DNA from: Variovorax sp. WS11
Lineage (GTDB): Bacteria; Pseudomonadota; Gammaproteobacteria; Burkholderiales; Burkholderiaceae_C
Length of the DNA stretch: 64,000 bases
Assembly: GCF_010499245.1 (NCBI RefSeq)
Contig: NZ_JAAGOW010000001.1
Span: 372,001-436,000 of the forward strand
Direction: 5' to 3'
Positions 8,088-19,314 of this stretch are shown here, piece after piece (position 1 is the stretch's first letter; every line of letters begins with the position of its first letter). The position numbers and the translations under genes were made by a program. Below the pieces are notes generated by a model. The model made no database searches. It saw only the letters and a list, made by a program, of their open reading frames with translations, and had not been told where the DNA came from.

Positions 8088-9296
8088 GTGACCACCTCCC
8101 GCATCGCCGCCCGTGTGCGGCGCATCAAGCCTTCGCCCAGCACCTCGGCCGCAGACCGCGCCAACGAACTGCGCCGCCAGGGCAAGTCGATCGTCAACCT
8201 GGTGGTGGGCGAGCCCGACTTCGACACCCCCGCGCACATCCGCCGCGCCGCCGCCGAGGCCATGGACAAGGGCGCGACGCGCTACACGCTGATGGCCGGC
8301 ACGGTGGAGCTGCGCCAGGCCATCGTCGCCAAGCTGGAGCGCGAGAACGGCCTGCGCTATGCGCTGAACGAGATCATCGTCACCAACGGCGCCAAGAGCG
8401 CGATCTACAACGCCCTGGCCATCACGCTGGAGCCGGGCGACGAGGTCATCATCCCTGCCCCCTACTGGGTCTCCTATCCCGACATGGTGCTGGCCTGCGA
8501 AGGCACGCCGGTTACCGTCGCCTGCCCCGAGGCCAACGGCTTCAAGCTCACGCCGGCCCAACTGGAAGCGGCCATCACGCCGCGCACGCGCTGGCTGCTG
8601 ATCAACTCGCCGAGCAATCCCACGGGCGCGAGCTACACCGCCGACGAGTACCGCGCGCTGGCCGAGGTGCTCGCGCGGCATCCGCACGTGATGGTGATGA
8701 CGGACGACATCTACGAGCACATCCGCTTCGACGGCCAGCCCACGCCGCATCTGCTGGCCGTCGCGCCGGTGCTGCGCGAGCGCACGCTGGCGATCAACGG
8801 CGTCTCCAAGACCTATGCAATGACCGGCTGGCGCATCGGCTGGGCCGCGGGGCCGGCGGACCTGGTCGCGGCCATGGACACGCTGCTGTCGCAGTCCGCG
8901 GGCAATTGCTGCTCGATCAGCCAGGCAGGCGCGGCCGCCGCGCTCAATGGCGACCAGGGCTTCGTGGCCGAGAGCGTGGCCGTCTACAAGAAGCGGCGCG
9001 ACCGCACGCTGGCGCTCGTCAATGCGATCCCGGGCCTGAGCTGCGCCACGCCGCCCGGCGCCTTCTACCTCTACATCCGTTGCGCCGGCCTGATCGGCAA
9101 GACCACGCCCGCGGGCAAGACCTTGAACGAGGACGGCGACGTCGTGATGTACCTGCTGGAAAGCGCCGGCGTCGCGACGGTGGCCGGCACGGCCTACGGG
9201 CTGTCGCCCTACTTCCGCCTGTCCATCGCCACCGCCATCGAGACGCTGGAAGAAGGCTGCGCGCGGATCGCCCGCGCCGTGGCCGAGCTGCGCTGA
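8088..9296 (+). CDS. Class I/II PLP-dependent aminotransferase (aspartate aminotransferase type)
   Basis: Fold-type I aminotransferase of 402 residues. Visible features are GEPDFDTP near the N-terminus, NSPSNPTGASY, DDIYEHIRF with the pyridine-binding Asp, NGVSKTYAMTGWRIGW with the Schiff-base Lys, and FRLSIA with the carboxylate-binding Arg. GTG at 8088 is chosen for AAGGAAGAG upstream and the predicted promoter. It is the first gene of a four-gene operon with an RraA-like protein and two sugar-acid dehydrogenase-like enzymes. Amino donor unknown. Confidence 0.9.
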   Translation: MTTSRIAARVRRIKPSPSTSAADRANELRRQGKSIVNLVVGEPDFDTPAHIRRAAAEAMDKGATRYTLMAGTVELRQAIVAKLERENGLRYALNEIIVTNGAKSAIYNALAITLEPGDEVIIPAPYWVSYPDMVLACEGTPVTVACPEANGFKLTPAQLEAAITPRTRWLLINSPSNPTGASYTADEYRALAEVLARHPHVMVMTDDIYEHIRFDGQPTPHLLAVAPVLRERTLAINGVSKTYAMTGWRIGWAAGPADLVAAMDTLLSQSAGNCCSISQAGAAAALNGDQGFVAESVAVYKKRRDRTLALVNAIPGLSCATPPGAFYLYIRCAGLIGKTTPAGKTLNEDGDVVMYLLESAGVATVAGTAYGLSPYFRLSIATAIETLEEGCARIARAVAELR

Positions 9297-9336
9297 GCAC
9301 CACGATTCATCGCCCCCAACCAAGGACCCGCACGAC

Positions 9337-10008
9337 ATGCCCTACAAAGCCCTCCGCAAGAACCCCTCGGCTCCCCAGGTCGACGCCAAGATCCTCGCCG
9401 CGCTGCGCGAGATCCCGGTCGCTGCGCTGAGCGACAACATGCACCGCAACATCGGCACGACGGGCCTGCAGCCCTACCACCGCCCCGTCGCCGGGACCAT
9501 GGCGGGCACGGCCGTCACGGCACGCTCGCGCGGCGGCGACAACCTCACTTATCTGCGTGCCCTCGAGTTCTGCCGCCCCGGCGACGTGCTGGTGGTCGAT
9601 GCCGGCGGCGACCTCGCCAACGCGGTGGTCGGCGGCATCCTGTCCTTTTACGCCGCGCACATCGGCGTCGTGGGCGTGGTGATCGACGGCGCGGTCCGCG
9701 ACGTGGCCGAGATCCGGGCGCGGGAGTTCCCGGTGTATGCACGCGGCGTGACCCATCGCGGTCCCTACAAGGACGGCCCGGGCGAAATCAATGTGCCGAT
9801 CTCGGTCGGCGGCATGGTTGTCAATCCCGGCGACATCGTGGTCGGCGACCAGGACGGCCTGATGGCCTTCGCGCGCAACGAGGCCGAGCTGCTGATCGAG
9901 AAGGCGCGCGCCCACCTGGCGACGGAGGCGGAGACGATTCGGGCGATGAAGGAAGGCCGCTGGGACCGCGCCTTCATCGACGCGCTCGAGGCGCGCTGCG
10001 CCAACTGA
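9337..10008 (+). CDS. RraA family protein (HMG aldolase / dimethylmenaquinone methyltransferase-like fold)
   Basis: A 223-residue RraA-fold protein. The core GDVLVVDAGGDLANAVVGG and VVIDGAVRDVAEIR match the family whose enzymatic members are 4-hydroxy-4-methyl-2-oxoglutarate/4-carboxy-4-hydroxy-2-oxoadipate aldolases or oxaloacetate decarboxylases; the D-x20-RD metal/substrate pattern is present. AAGGACCCG precedes ATG. It lies 40 nt after the aminotransferase, so a 2-oxo-acid lyase or decarboxylase step is plausible. A true RNase E inhibitor role is less likely in a catabolic operon. Confidence 0.8.
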   Translation: MPYKALRKNPSAPQVDAKILAALREIPVAALSDNMHRNIGTTGLQPYHRPVAGTMAGTAVTARSRGGDNLTYLRALEFCRPGDVLVVDAGGDLANAVVGGILSFYAAHIGVVGVVIDGAVRDVAEIRAREFPVYARGVTHRGPYKDGPGEINVPISVGGMVVNPGDIVVGDQDGLMAFARNEAELLIEKARAHLATEAETIRAMKEGRWDRAFIDALEARCAN

Positions 10009-10084
10009 GCCGTTCCGCTCACGGCGCGCAGCAAGGCGGTGCTACGCTGACGCCGCCTGACCTCACTCATCCCAGGAGACCTCG

Positions 10085-10858
10085 TTGCAATCCGTCCTCA
10101 AGAACTTCGACCTCAGCGGGCGCACCGCGCTCATCACCGGCTCCAGCGCCGGCATCGGCTTTGCGCTGGCGCGCGGACTCGCCGGCGCCGGCGCGCGTGT
10201 CGTGCTCAACGCACGCAGCGCCGACAAGCTCGAGCAGGCCGCCGCGCGGCTGCGCGAGGAAGGCGCCACCGTCTTCACCGCCGCCTTCGACGTGACCTCG
10301 GGCGAGGCCGTGAACCCGGCCATCGAGCGCATCGAGGCGGAGATCGGCCCCATCGACATCCTGGTCAACAACGCCGGCATGCAGCGCCGCGGGCCGCTCG
10401 ACCAGTTCGAGGAAGCGCAGTGGCACGAGCTGATGAAGACCAACCTCGACAGCGTGTTCCTGGTCGGCAAGGCCGTCGCAAAGCACATGATCCCGCGCGG
10501 GCGCGGCAAGATCGTCAACATCTGCTCGGTGCAGAGCGAGCTGGGGCGCCCCGGCATCGCGCCCTACACCGCCAGCAAGGGCGCGGTGAAGATGCTGACG
10601 AAGGGCATGGCGATCGACTGGGGCCAGCACGGCATCCAGGTCAATGGCCTGGGCCCGGGCTACTTCAAGACCGAGCTGACCGATGCACTGGTGAAGAACC
10701 CCGAGTTCACCGCCTGGCTCGTGGGGCGCACGCCCTCGCGCCGCTGGGGCGACGTGGAAGACCTGGTGGGCGCAGCGGTGTTCCTCGCGAGCGAGGCCTC
10801 CAACTTCGTCAACGGCCACATTCTCTACGTCGATGGCGGCGTGACCGCCACCCTCTGA
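10085..10858 (+). CDS. SDR oxidoreductase, gluconate 5-dehydrogenase (IdnO)-like
   Basis: Classical SDR of 257 residues with a TTG start preceded by CCCAGGAGACC. Motifs are TGSSAGIG, NNAGMQRR, catalytic Ser in CSVQSE, YTASKGA, and C-terminal NGHILYVDGGVT. The NNAGMQRRGPL and GPGYFKTEL segments are typical of gluconate 5-dehydrogenases (5-keto-D-gluconate reductase). Followed after 23 nt by an idonate-dehydrogenase-like gene, the classical idnO/idnD pairing. Assignment to sugar acids is by family similarity. Confidence 0.82.
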   Translation: MQSVLKNFDLSGRTALITGSSAGIGFALARGLAGAGARVVLNARSADKLEQAAARLREEGATVFTAAFDVTSGEAVNPAIERIEAEIGPIDILVNNAGMQRRGPLDQFEEAQWHELMKTNLDSVFLVGKAVAKHMIPRGRGKIVNICSVQSELGRPGIAPYTASKGAVKMLTKGMAIDWGQHGIQVNGLGPGYFKTELTDALVKNPEFTAWLVGRTPSRRWGDVEDLVGAAVFLASEASNFVNGHILYVDGGVTATL

Positions 10859-10881
10859 GCCCGCCAAGGAAGCACGTCATC

Positions 10882-11916
10882 ATGGAAGCACTCGTCATCC
10901 ACGCCCCCGGCGACCTGCGCGTCGAAGAAGTCCCCACGCCCGAGCTCGGGCCCGGCCAGCTGCGCGTGCGCGTGCGCTGCGGCGGCATCTGCGGCTCGGA
11001 CCTGCACTACTACCAACACGGCGGCTTCGGCACCGTGCGCATCAAGGAACCGATGGTGCTGGGCCACGAGGTGGCCGGCATGATCGAGGCCGTGGGTGCC
11101 GGCGCGGGCAGCTTCGCGGCCGGCGATCGCGTCGCCATCAGCCCGAGCCGCCCTTGCGGCCTGTGCCGCTACTGCCAGCAGGGCCTGCAGAACCACTGCC
11201 TGGACATGCGTTACTACGGCAGCGCGATGCGCACGCCGCACGTGCAGGGCGCCTTCCGCCAGGAGATCGTGGTGGAGCACTGGCAGGCGCATCGCCTGGC
11301 CGACAGCGTGAGCGACGGCGAAGGCTCGATGGCGGAGCCGCTGTCGGTCGCGCTGCATGCGGTGCGCCGCGCGGGGCCGCTGCTGGGCAAGCGCGCGCTG
11401 GTCACCGGCTGCGGGCCCATCGGTGCGCTGGCGATCATCGCGGCGCGGCGCGCGGGGGCCACGCACATCGTGGCCACCGATGTCGGCTCGCACACGCTGG
11501 GCAAGGCGCTGAAGGTCGGCGCCGACGAGGTCGTGAACGTGGCGGAGGAGCCCGAGGGCCTTGCGCGCTTCACGGCCGACAAGGGCAGCTTCGACGTGCT
11601 GTTCGAAGCCAGCGGCAATCAACGCGCGCTGGTCGGCGCCTTCGATGCGCTGCGGCCGCGCGGGGTCATCGTGCAGCTGGGACTGGGCGGGGAGATGACG
11701 CTGCCCGTCAACACCATCGTGGCCAAGGAGTTCGACCTGCGCGGCGCCTTCCGCTTCCACGAGGAGTTCGCGGTCGCGGTGGAGCTGCTCAACAAGGGGC
11801 TGGTGGACGTGAAGCCGCTGATCTCGGCCACGCTGTCCTACCGCGATTCGGCGCGCGCCTTCGCACTCGCGGCGGATCGCTCGCAGGCGATGAAGGTCAT
11901 ACTGAACTTCGATTGA
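10882..11916 (+). CDS. Zinc-dependent alcohol dehydrogenase, L-idonate 5-dehydrogenase-like
   Basis: Medium-chain dehydrogenase of 344 residues. The catalytic zinc site is seen in CGGICGSDLHYY and GHEVAG; the structural zinc cysteines are in PSRPCGLCRYCQQGLQNHC; the cofactor loop is VTGCGPIGALA. GSDLHYYQHGGFGTVRIKEP is typical of idonate 5-dehydrogenase. Last gene of the operon, followed by a REP-like hairpin at 11951. Probably oxidises a hydroxy acid to the keto form used by the preceding SDR. Confidence 0.83.
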   Translation: MEALVIHAPGDLRVEEVPTPELGPGQLRVRVRCGGICGSDLHYYQHGGFGTVRIKEPMVLGHEVAGMIEAVGAGAGSFAAGDRVAISPSRPCGLCRYCQQGLQNHCLDMRYYGSAMRTPHVQGAFRQEIVVEHWQAHRLADSVSDGEGSMAEPLSVALHAVRRAGPLLGKRALVTGCGPIGALAIIAARRAGATHIVATDVGSHTLGKALKVGADEVVNVAEEPEGLARFTADKGSFDVLFEASGNQRALVGAFDALRPRGVIVQLGLGGEMTLPVNTIVAKEFDLRGAFRFHEEFAVAVELLNKGLVDVKPLISATLSYRDSARAFALAADRSQAMKVILNFD

Positions 11917-11950
11917 GCGCGAGCGCAAAGGCTCGGTACCCTCACCCCAG

Positions 11951-11971
11951 CCCTCTCCCAGAGGGAGAGGG
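11951..11971. repeat. REP-like inverted repeat between convergent genes
   Basis: Perfect 9-bp arms CCCTCTCCC and GGGAGAGGG around a 3-nt loop, preceded by CTCACCCCAG. This CCCTCACCCCAGCCCTCTCCC type of element is dispersed in many proteobacterial genomes. It sits between the 3' ends of the idonate dehydrogenase-like gene and ppa, where it may end or stabilise both transcripts; it has no T-run. Confidence 0.6.
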
Positions 11972-12003
11972 AGTCATACCGCCTGCGCGTCGAGCGTGCC
12001 CAG

Positions 12004-12534
12004 TCAGCCCTTCTTGTAGTTCGCGATGCCGTCCACGATTTCCTTCTTGGCGGCATCGATCCCTTCCCAGCCCAGCACCTTGACCCACTTGCCCTGCTCC
12101 AGGTCCTTGTAGTGCTCGAAGAAGTGCGTGATGGCCTTCAGGCGCATCGGGTTTACGTCCTCGACCTTCTTCCAGTGGCTGTAGATGGGCAGCACCTTGT
12201 CGGTGGGCACGGCCAGCACCTTGCCGTCGACGCCGGCCTCGTCTTCCATCATCAGGATGCCGATCGGCCGGCAGGGCACGACCACGCCCGGCACCAGCGC
12301 CCAGGGGGTGATGACCAGCACGTCGACCGGATCGCCGTCGCCCGAGAGCGTCTGCGGCACGTAGCCGTAGTTGGTCGGGTAGTGCATCGCTGTCGTCATG
12401 AAGCGGTCGACGAAGATCGCGCCGGACTCCTTGTCGACCTCGTACTTGATCGGGTCGGCGTTCATCGGGATCTCGATGATGACGTTGAAGGCTTCGGGGG
12501 CGTCTTTGCCGGGGGAAACTTTGCCGAGGGACAT
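12004..12534 (-). CDS. ppa: Inorganic pyrophosphatase, soluble family I
   Basis: Cytosolic Mg-dependent pyrophosphatase of 176 residues. Family motifs are [25 protein letters not shown], the active-site loop DGDPVDVLV with three metal-binding aspartates, and a final [14 protein letters not shown]. It drives biosynthesis by removing PPi. It is divergent from the membrane proton-pumping pyrophosphatase across a 250-nt region, so both PPi-consuming enzymes are encoded together. Only a weak ribosome site is visible upstream of the ATG at 12534. Confidence 0.95.
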   Translation of the reverse strand: MSLGKVSPGKDAPEAFNVIIEIPMNADPIKYEVDKESGAIFVDRFMTTAMHYPTNYGYVPQTLSGDGDPVDVLVITPWALVPGVVVPCRPIGILMMEDEAGVDGKVLAVPTDKVLPIYSHWKKVEDVNPMRLKAITHFFEHYKDLEQGKWVKVLGWEGIDAAKKEIVDGIANYKKG

Positions 12535-12785
12535 AGGGTGGTCTGTAGTGGATAAGTGTTAGAGGGATTCGGACAAACCCGAAGTTTACTTTCCGTGTCA
12601 CGGGCCGGTCGCACCAAACGAGACTTTTGCCTGTAAATTGGCTCCGTTGGCCAATCGGCTCCACCTTTTCAGGGAACGGGGCTTCGAGGAAGCAACGCGG
12701 CGGAAGCACAGACCCGTACGCGTTGCGCGCAGGGCCAAGTGCTTTCGTCTCCACAAGTCACAACGTACGAATGGAGAAGCAAGGC

Positions 12786-15287
<2,502 letters not shown>

Positions 15288-15321
15288 GTGCGCAGGCGCG
15301 GCGGCCTGGCCGCCGCCGCGC

Positions 15322-15891
15322 TCAATTGAGACTGGCGCCGTGGGTCGGCAGCGCGCCCTGCTCGGTGCGCAGCGGCACGCCCTGCAGCGTGTCGAAGTCG
15401 GACGGCGACTCCGGGGGGCGCGTCTCTTCTATCTCGTGCAGCGAGGCGACCCAGCGGCCAGCCGCGGAGTTGGCAGGCTCGTCGTTGGTGAAGATGCCGT
15501 CGCGGATGTAGAAGGTCTCGCCGGCGGGCCGCTCCGTGTGCAGCTCGATGAGGCGCGCGATCGGGAAGGTGTAGGTGACCAGCTTCTCCTTGGTCTTGCG
15601 GTCCTTGCCCCCGCAATTGAAGAAGCCCTCGGCAGCAATGACGATGCAGGAGCCGTCCACCTGCGCAGCCTCTTCGCCGCCGAGGCGCCACACGGCGGTG
15701 GGCAGCCGCACACGCACCTTGTCGATCACGAGATCGCGCTGCTTGTTGAGGGCGGTGAGCGGCGGCACCAGCGAGCGCAATTGGCGCAGGCGTTCAGCGA
15801 AGTTGTCGTCCATGATGAACTCCACGTGGTGCGTGGCACCACCCGAGCGCTTGACGACCTGCATGACGACATGACGGGCTGGGCGGCTCAT
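15322..15891 (-). CDS. Hypothetical protein, unrecognised
   Basis: A 189-residue protein I do not recognise. ATG at 15891 is preferred because GGGGAAGGGCGG precedes it; an in-frame TTG at 15933 would add 14 residues. It is soluble, with no signal peptide or membrane span. Visible features include a HHVEFIMDDNFAERLRQL stretch, mixed beta-rich middle (RVRLPTAVWRL, CIVIAAEGFFNCGG), and an acidic Pro-rich C-terminus. Only two cysteines. Upstream is an AT-rich region with a strong palindrome that may regulate it. Base composition of the gene itself resembles its neighbours. Confidence 0.65.
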   Translation of the reverse strand: MSRPARHVVMQVVKRSGGATHHVEFIMDDNFAERLRQLRSLVPPLTALNKQRDLVIDKVRVRLPTAVWRLGGEEAAQVDGSCIVIAAEGFFNCGGKDRKTKEKLVTYTFPIARLIELHTERPAGETFYIRDGIFTNDEPANSAAGRWVASLHEIEETRPPESPSDFDTLQGVPLRTEQGALPTHGASLN

Positions 15892-15990
15892 TGCAAACCG
15901 CCCTTCCCCATGTCGTGGACGCGCCTCAACCAATAGCAGTGAATGGTTTTAAGCGGATACATTTATTCGACCGTGAATTAGAACTTTGGT

Positions 15991-16014
15991 ATTGAGGCAA
16001 ATATTTGCATCAAT
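15991..16014. promoter_or_regulatory. 24-bp near-perfect palindrome in an AT-rich intergenic region
   Basis: The core GCAAATATTTGC (15997-16008) is a perfect 12-bp palindrome, and flanking ATTGA/TCAAT extends it to 24 bp with one mismatched pair. A second inverted repeat, GTCGATTT / AAATCGAC (16052-16059 and 16068-16075), lies nearby. The region 15935-16110 is clearly AT-richer than its surroundings. Placed about 100 bp upstream of the 15891 start, it looks like an operator for a dimeric regulator; no family can be assigned. Confidence 0.45.
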
Positions 16015-16144
16015 TGTTTCCAACTGTAGATCGAATTCGACGCTTTTGGTAGTCGATTTACAGAGCCAAATCGACGTGCAAGGTCTTGAAAATGTCACAA
16101 AACGGCCGCGCGCCTTCGCACTCAGCGCCGGCCGTACGGGCGAT

Positions 16145-16393
16145 TTACTCCGAAGCCGCCTCGGCTGCCTCTGCTTCTTCCAGCGCCTTGCAGGAGGGTG
16201 CGCAGACCGTCTGCGACTTGCCCAGGAACTGCCGCGTGCGCATCTGGGAGCGCACACGATGCTTGCCGCACAGGAAGCAGGACATGGTCGCCCCGCTGAA
16301 GGAGGCCGAGGCGCGGAAGGGGGAGCCCGAGGCCTTGGCCTTGTAGCGCAGGCCATCGGCGACGATGGCGGTCTTGGTTTCAGCCTTGGCCAT
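16145..16393 (-). CDS. Small conserved-looking protein with CxxC...CxxxC zinc-type motif
   Basis: An 82-residue protein of unknown function. It has SCFLCGKHRVRSQM and, about 20 residues on, VCAPSCKAL, four cysteines arranged like a treble-clef or zinc-ribbon site, with a basic segment between. The C-terminus is Glu/Ala-rich. ATG at 16393 gives MAKAETKTAIVADGLRYKAKA. It stands alone, upstream of the AT-rich region. A zinc-binding, possibly nucleic-acid-related role is only an inference. Confidence 0.65.
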   Translation of the reverse strand: MAKAETKTAIVADGLRYKAKASGSPFRASASFSGATMSCFLCGKHRVRSQMRTRQFLGKSQTVCAPSCKALEEAEAAEAASE

Positions 16394-16491
16394 GGGCGGC
16401 GTCCGGCTCGGCAGGGCGCGTGGCGCGCCCGATCTTGGGCGCCGGAGATGGGGTAGCGTTCATGAGGGGCATATAGGGCGGTGGCGCGGGA

Positions 16492-17385
16492 TTACAAGTG
16501 ACCGCCGGCGGCGCCAGCCTCCCGGGCAGCACGGAACTTTACCAGCAGGCTGTGCAGCATCTCGGTGGAAAGACCATGAATCACCAGCCGGTGCCCGGCC
16601 CGCAGGGTCGACAGCGGCACCAGCGGATGCTTGTTGTTCACCAGGATGAGGTGCTCGGGCGCGTCCAGCAGCGTGGCGGCGTAGATGCCGATGGTCTCGT
16701 CCAGCTGCAGCGAATTGGCGGCGCGCCAGAAGTCGTTGTCGGTGAGCATCAGCTGGTAGAGGGGCGTGAACAGCTCGATCGCGCTTTGCAGGTCCAGGAA
16801 GTTGAGCGGCCCCTTCGGCATGTCCTCCAGCCGCACTCCGGGCTCGCGGATCATCGAGAAATCGACGGTCTGGGCCTTCTTCAGTTCGAGCCCCTTGGCA
16901 CGTAGCGCCTGGTTGAGGCGAATCACGAAATTGAAAAGGTTCAGGTCGTGCTTCAGGAACATGTCGTCCTTCAGCGCGTCGAGGTCCTCCGGCTCCAGGG
17001 GCGAAGTCTCCACCGGCACCGGCGAGTTGGCGCCGATGAAAGCCAGCACCTGCGAGCCCAGGTGGAAATGGCGCAGGATCAGCCAGTTCGCCTCGGGCGA
17101 GACGAAGCGCTTCAAGCCCCAGGCCAGCAGGCGATGCAGAAGGCGCGAGTGCGACCAGTTGCGCGGCACGAAGACCTTGCACACCTGGAACAGCACGATG
17201 GCCATGCGCGCCAGCGGCCGCAGGAAGGGCAACAGGTACTGCCGCGAGCCCGAGCTCGAGTCGGCCAGCCAGGCCGCCTTCACCGGGTCGGGCAGCGGCG
17301 TGCTCTGGTCGAGGTAGAGGGCGAGCCAGGGGCTGGGGTCGCGCGGGTCGTGCGCCTGCGCGAGGAAATCGAGCGTCGGCTTCAT
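16492..17385 (-). CDS. Unrecognised protein of the ketosynthase-desaturase lipid operon
   Basis: A 297-residue protein whose family I cannot name. It is the last gene of the five-gene lipid operon; its ATG overlaps the stop of the ketosynthase fusion in ATGA, so translation is coupled. Mostly helical by composition, with a hydrophobic stretch near residues 55-70 (PLARMAIVLFQVCKVFV) and acidic/His-bearing helices (SPEANWLILRHFHLGSQ, LKHDLNLFNFVIRL, LQLDETIGIYAATLL). The E/H/D content of these helices would suit a ferritin- or heme-oxygenase-like fold, but this is speculative. Confidence 0.75.
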   Translation of the reverse strand: MKPTLDFLAQAHDPRDPSPWLALYLDQSTPLPDPVKAAWLADSSSGSRQYLLPFLRPLARMAIVLFQVCKVFVPRNWSHSRLLHRLLAWGLKRFVSPEANWLILRHFHLGSQVLAFIGANSPVPVETSPLEPEDLDALKDDMFLKHDLNLFNFVIRLNQALRAKGLELKKAQTVDFSMIREPGVRLEDMPKGPLNFLDLQSAIELFTPLYQLMLTDNDFWRAANSLQLDETIGIYAATLLDAPEHLILVNNKHPLVPLSTLRAGHRLVIHGLSTEMLHSLLVKFRAAREAGAAGGHL

Positions 17386-19310
17386 GCGCGCTTCGGCTGC
17401 TGCTGCGTGACGTGCTCGAACTGCATCAGGTAGAGCGCGGCGGTGTGGCGCGCGGTGTCGATGATGCGGCGCGCCGCGCCACCCTCCTCGTCCAGCGCCA
17501 TCGCCATCTCGACGGCGGCCAGCCAGCGGTTCAGGTGGTTCTCGTCGTTGTGGCCGTGGTACTCGAGGAAGCGCAAGGCCTCGGGCGGCAGCTTCACGCC
17601 CGCCTTGATCAGCGGCAGCAGCGCCGGCACGATGCGCTGGCCCGTGCCCTCGATGATGTAGATCGCGCCCAGCAGGCCGATCGGGTTCGGCGTCGCGGCC
17701 AGGCCATGCAGGTAGGCGTTGAGCGCCTCGCCCCCGGGGTTGCGGCGCAGCGCGTCGATGTCGGCCACGCTGCCGCCGGCCTTGCGGTAGTCCTTGAACA
17801 GGATCATGAAGTCGTCCTGCTCCTCGCGGGCATGCACGCCGATCAGGGAGGCCAGGGCCTCGTAGGGCTGGCCCAGCGAGGCGGCGCCTTCGCGCATCCA
17901 CTTGCTGCCTTCGCGCACCTGGGGAATCCAGTTTTCCATCCAGTTCAAGTAGTCCGGCAGCGCGAAGCGCCGCTCGCGGATCTGCCGCACCAGCGGCGTG
18001 CGCCAGACGCGCGAGCGGTAGTCGTGCCAGATCGAGGCCAGCTCGGTGAGCAGCCCGCCCAGGGCCCCGGGCGCGCCGGCCGGGTCGTGCGGCGGGGCGA
18101 TGGCCTCGGCATCGGCATCGGCCGGCGCTGCCGCTGCCGCGCGCACCGGTACCGACGCAACGGCGGCATCCACCGCTTCGACCTCGAACAGCATGTACGC
18201 CGCCATGAAGCGCCCCGACTCCGGCACGTAGCAGAAGATCTGCTCGCCGGGCTCGAGGCGGCGGGTCTGCAGGAACTCGGCCAGCATGATCATGATCGAG
18301 GCCGCGCCGGTGTTGCCGCGCCAGGCCAGGTTGCTGTACCAGCGCTCGCGCGGGATCGCGAGGCCGGCCTTCTGCATCAGGCCGTCGACCACGGGGATGA
18401 ACTTCTCCGACGAGTAGTGGCACAGGAAATGGTCGACCCGCGCCGGGTCGAGCCAGCCCTTGCGCACCAGCCCCGCGTACTCGTGGATGCCGATGTCGAA
18501 CAGGTGCGGCAGCAGCCGGATGTCCTGCCGCAGCGACAGCGCGCCCGCGGCCTCGGCCTCGGCCCAGGAGGCGAAGTCCAGGTGCCCACGCGCGCGATCC
18601 TCGGTCAGGCCCAGCTGCATGCACACCGGGTAGTCGCCCGAGAAGGCGCGCTGGTGGATCCACTTCAGGCGCAGCCGAACGCCAGGTGCGCCAGGAGTGC
18701 CGGCCAGCGCCGGCGCACCGTCCGACAGCAGCAAGGCGCCGGCGCCATCGGACAGCATCCAGCGCAGGAAGTGCGAGTCGAAATCGCAGTCGTAGCCCCG
18801 GGCCGCGAAGCGCGAGCGCTTGAAGAGGCGCGAGGGCATTTCGCTCGCCACCGCCAGCGCCGAGCGGTGCGCCCCCATCTCCACGCCCTGGGCCGCCGCC
18901 TGGATCGCCGACACGCCGGCCGCGCAGATGCCATGCACCGACAGCGTCTCCATGGGTGGCGCCGCGAGCTCGCCCTGGATCATGTTGGCGAAGCCCGGCA
19001 TCAGCGTATCGCCGCCTGAGGAGCCGCTGGCCAGCAGCGAGACGCGCGAGAGCTCGGCCGCACCCTGCTCGAGGCAGTGGCGGACGGCGCCCGCCGCCAG
19101 CTGGGCATTGCTGTGCACGGTGCGGCCTTCGGCGTCGATCGCGTAGTAGCGCTCGCGGATGCCGTTCTCGGCCAGGATGCGCCGCTTGATGCGCTCCGAC
19201 ATCCGGTTGAGCGGCGCGATGTAGGCATCCATGCCTTCGTTGGACACCGGTTCGCCGGGCATGAAGTAGCCGGCGCTTTCAAGGTAGACGCGTTGGAATG
19301 GGACGGGCAT
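17382..19310 (-). CDS. Ketosynthase III (FabH-like) fused to heme-oxygenase-like iron/diiron domain
   Basis: A 642-residue two-domain protein. Residues 1-375 are a FabH-type ketosynthase: Cys129 in VHGICAAGVSAIQ, His298 in FLCHYSSEKF and Asn333 in GNTGAASIMIML form the Cys-His-Asn triad, and residues 189-199 match the family's DGAGALLL. An Ala/Pro linker (about 385-420) leads to a helical domain (about 420-640) resembling the iron-containing redox enzyme / heme-oxygenase-like group, with HAREEQDD (493-500), IIEGTGQ (552-558) and EYHGHNDENH (583-592) supplying His/Glu/Asp candidates for a diiron site. Possible role: condense an acyl chain and oxidise it. It starts 4 nt after the desaturase gene ends. 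Confidence 0.85.
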   Translation of the reverse strand: MPVPFQRVYLESAGYFMPGEPVSNEGMDAYIAPLNRMSERIKRRILAENGIRERYYAIDAEGRTVHSNAQLAAGAVRHCLEQGAAELSRVSLLASGSSGGDTLMPGFANMIQGELAAPPMETLSVHGICAAGVSAIQAAAQGVEMGAHRSALAVASEMPSRLFKRSRFAARGYDCDFDSHFLRWMLSDGAGALLLSDGAPALAGTPGAPGVRLRLKWIHQRAFSGDYPVCMQLGLTEDRARGHLDFASWAEAEAAGALSLRQDIRLLPHLFDIGIHEYAGLVRKGWLDPARVDHFLCHYSSEKFIPVVDGLMQKAGLAIPRERWYSNLAWRGNTGAASIMIMLAEFLQTRRLEPGEQIFCYVPESGRFMAAYMLFEVEAVDAAVASVPVRAAAAAPADADAEAIAPPHDPAGAPGALGGLLTELASIWHDYRSRVWRTPLVRQIRERRFALPDYLNWMENWIPQVREGSKWMREGAASLGQPYEALASLIGVHAREEQDDFMILFKDYRKAGGSVADIDALRRNPGGEALNAYLHGLAATPNPIGLLGAIYIIEGTGQRIVPALLPLIKAGVKLPPEALRFLEYHGHNDENHLNRWLAAVEMAMALDEEGGAARRIIDTARHTAALYLMQFEHVTQQQPKRA

Positions 19311-19314
19311 GGGA

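Noticed and set aside
15949..16456. Open frames on both strands across the AT-rich intergenic region
   Set aside because: They merge low-complexity shadow of the small zinc-type gene with intergenic DNA; no ribosome site or recognisable domain.
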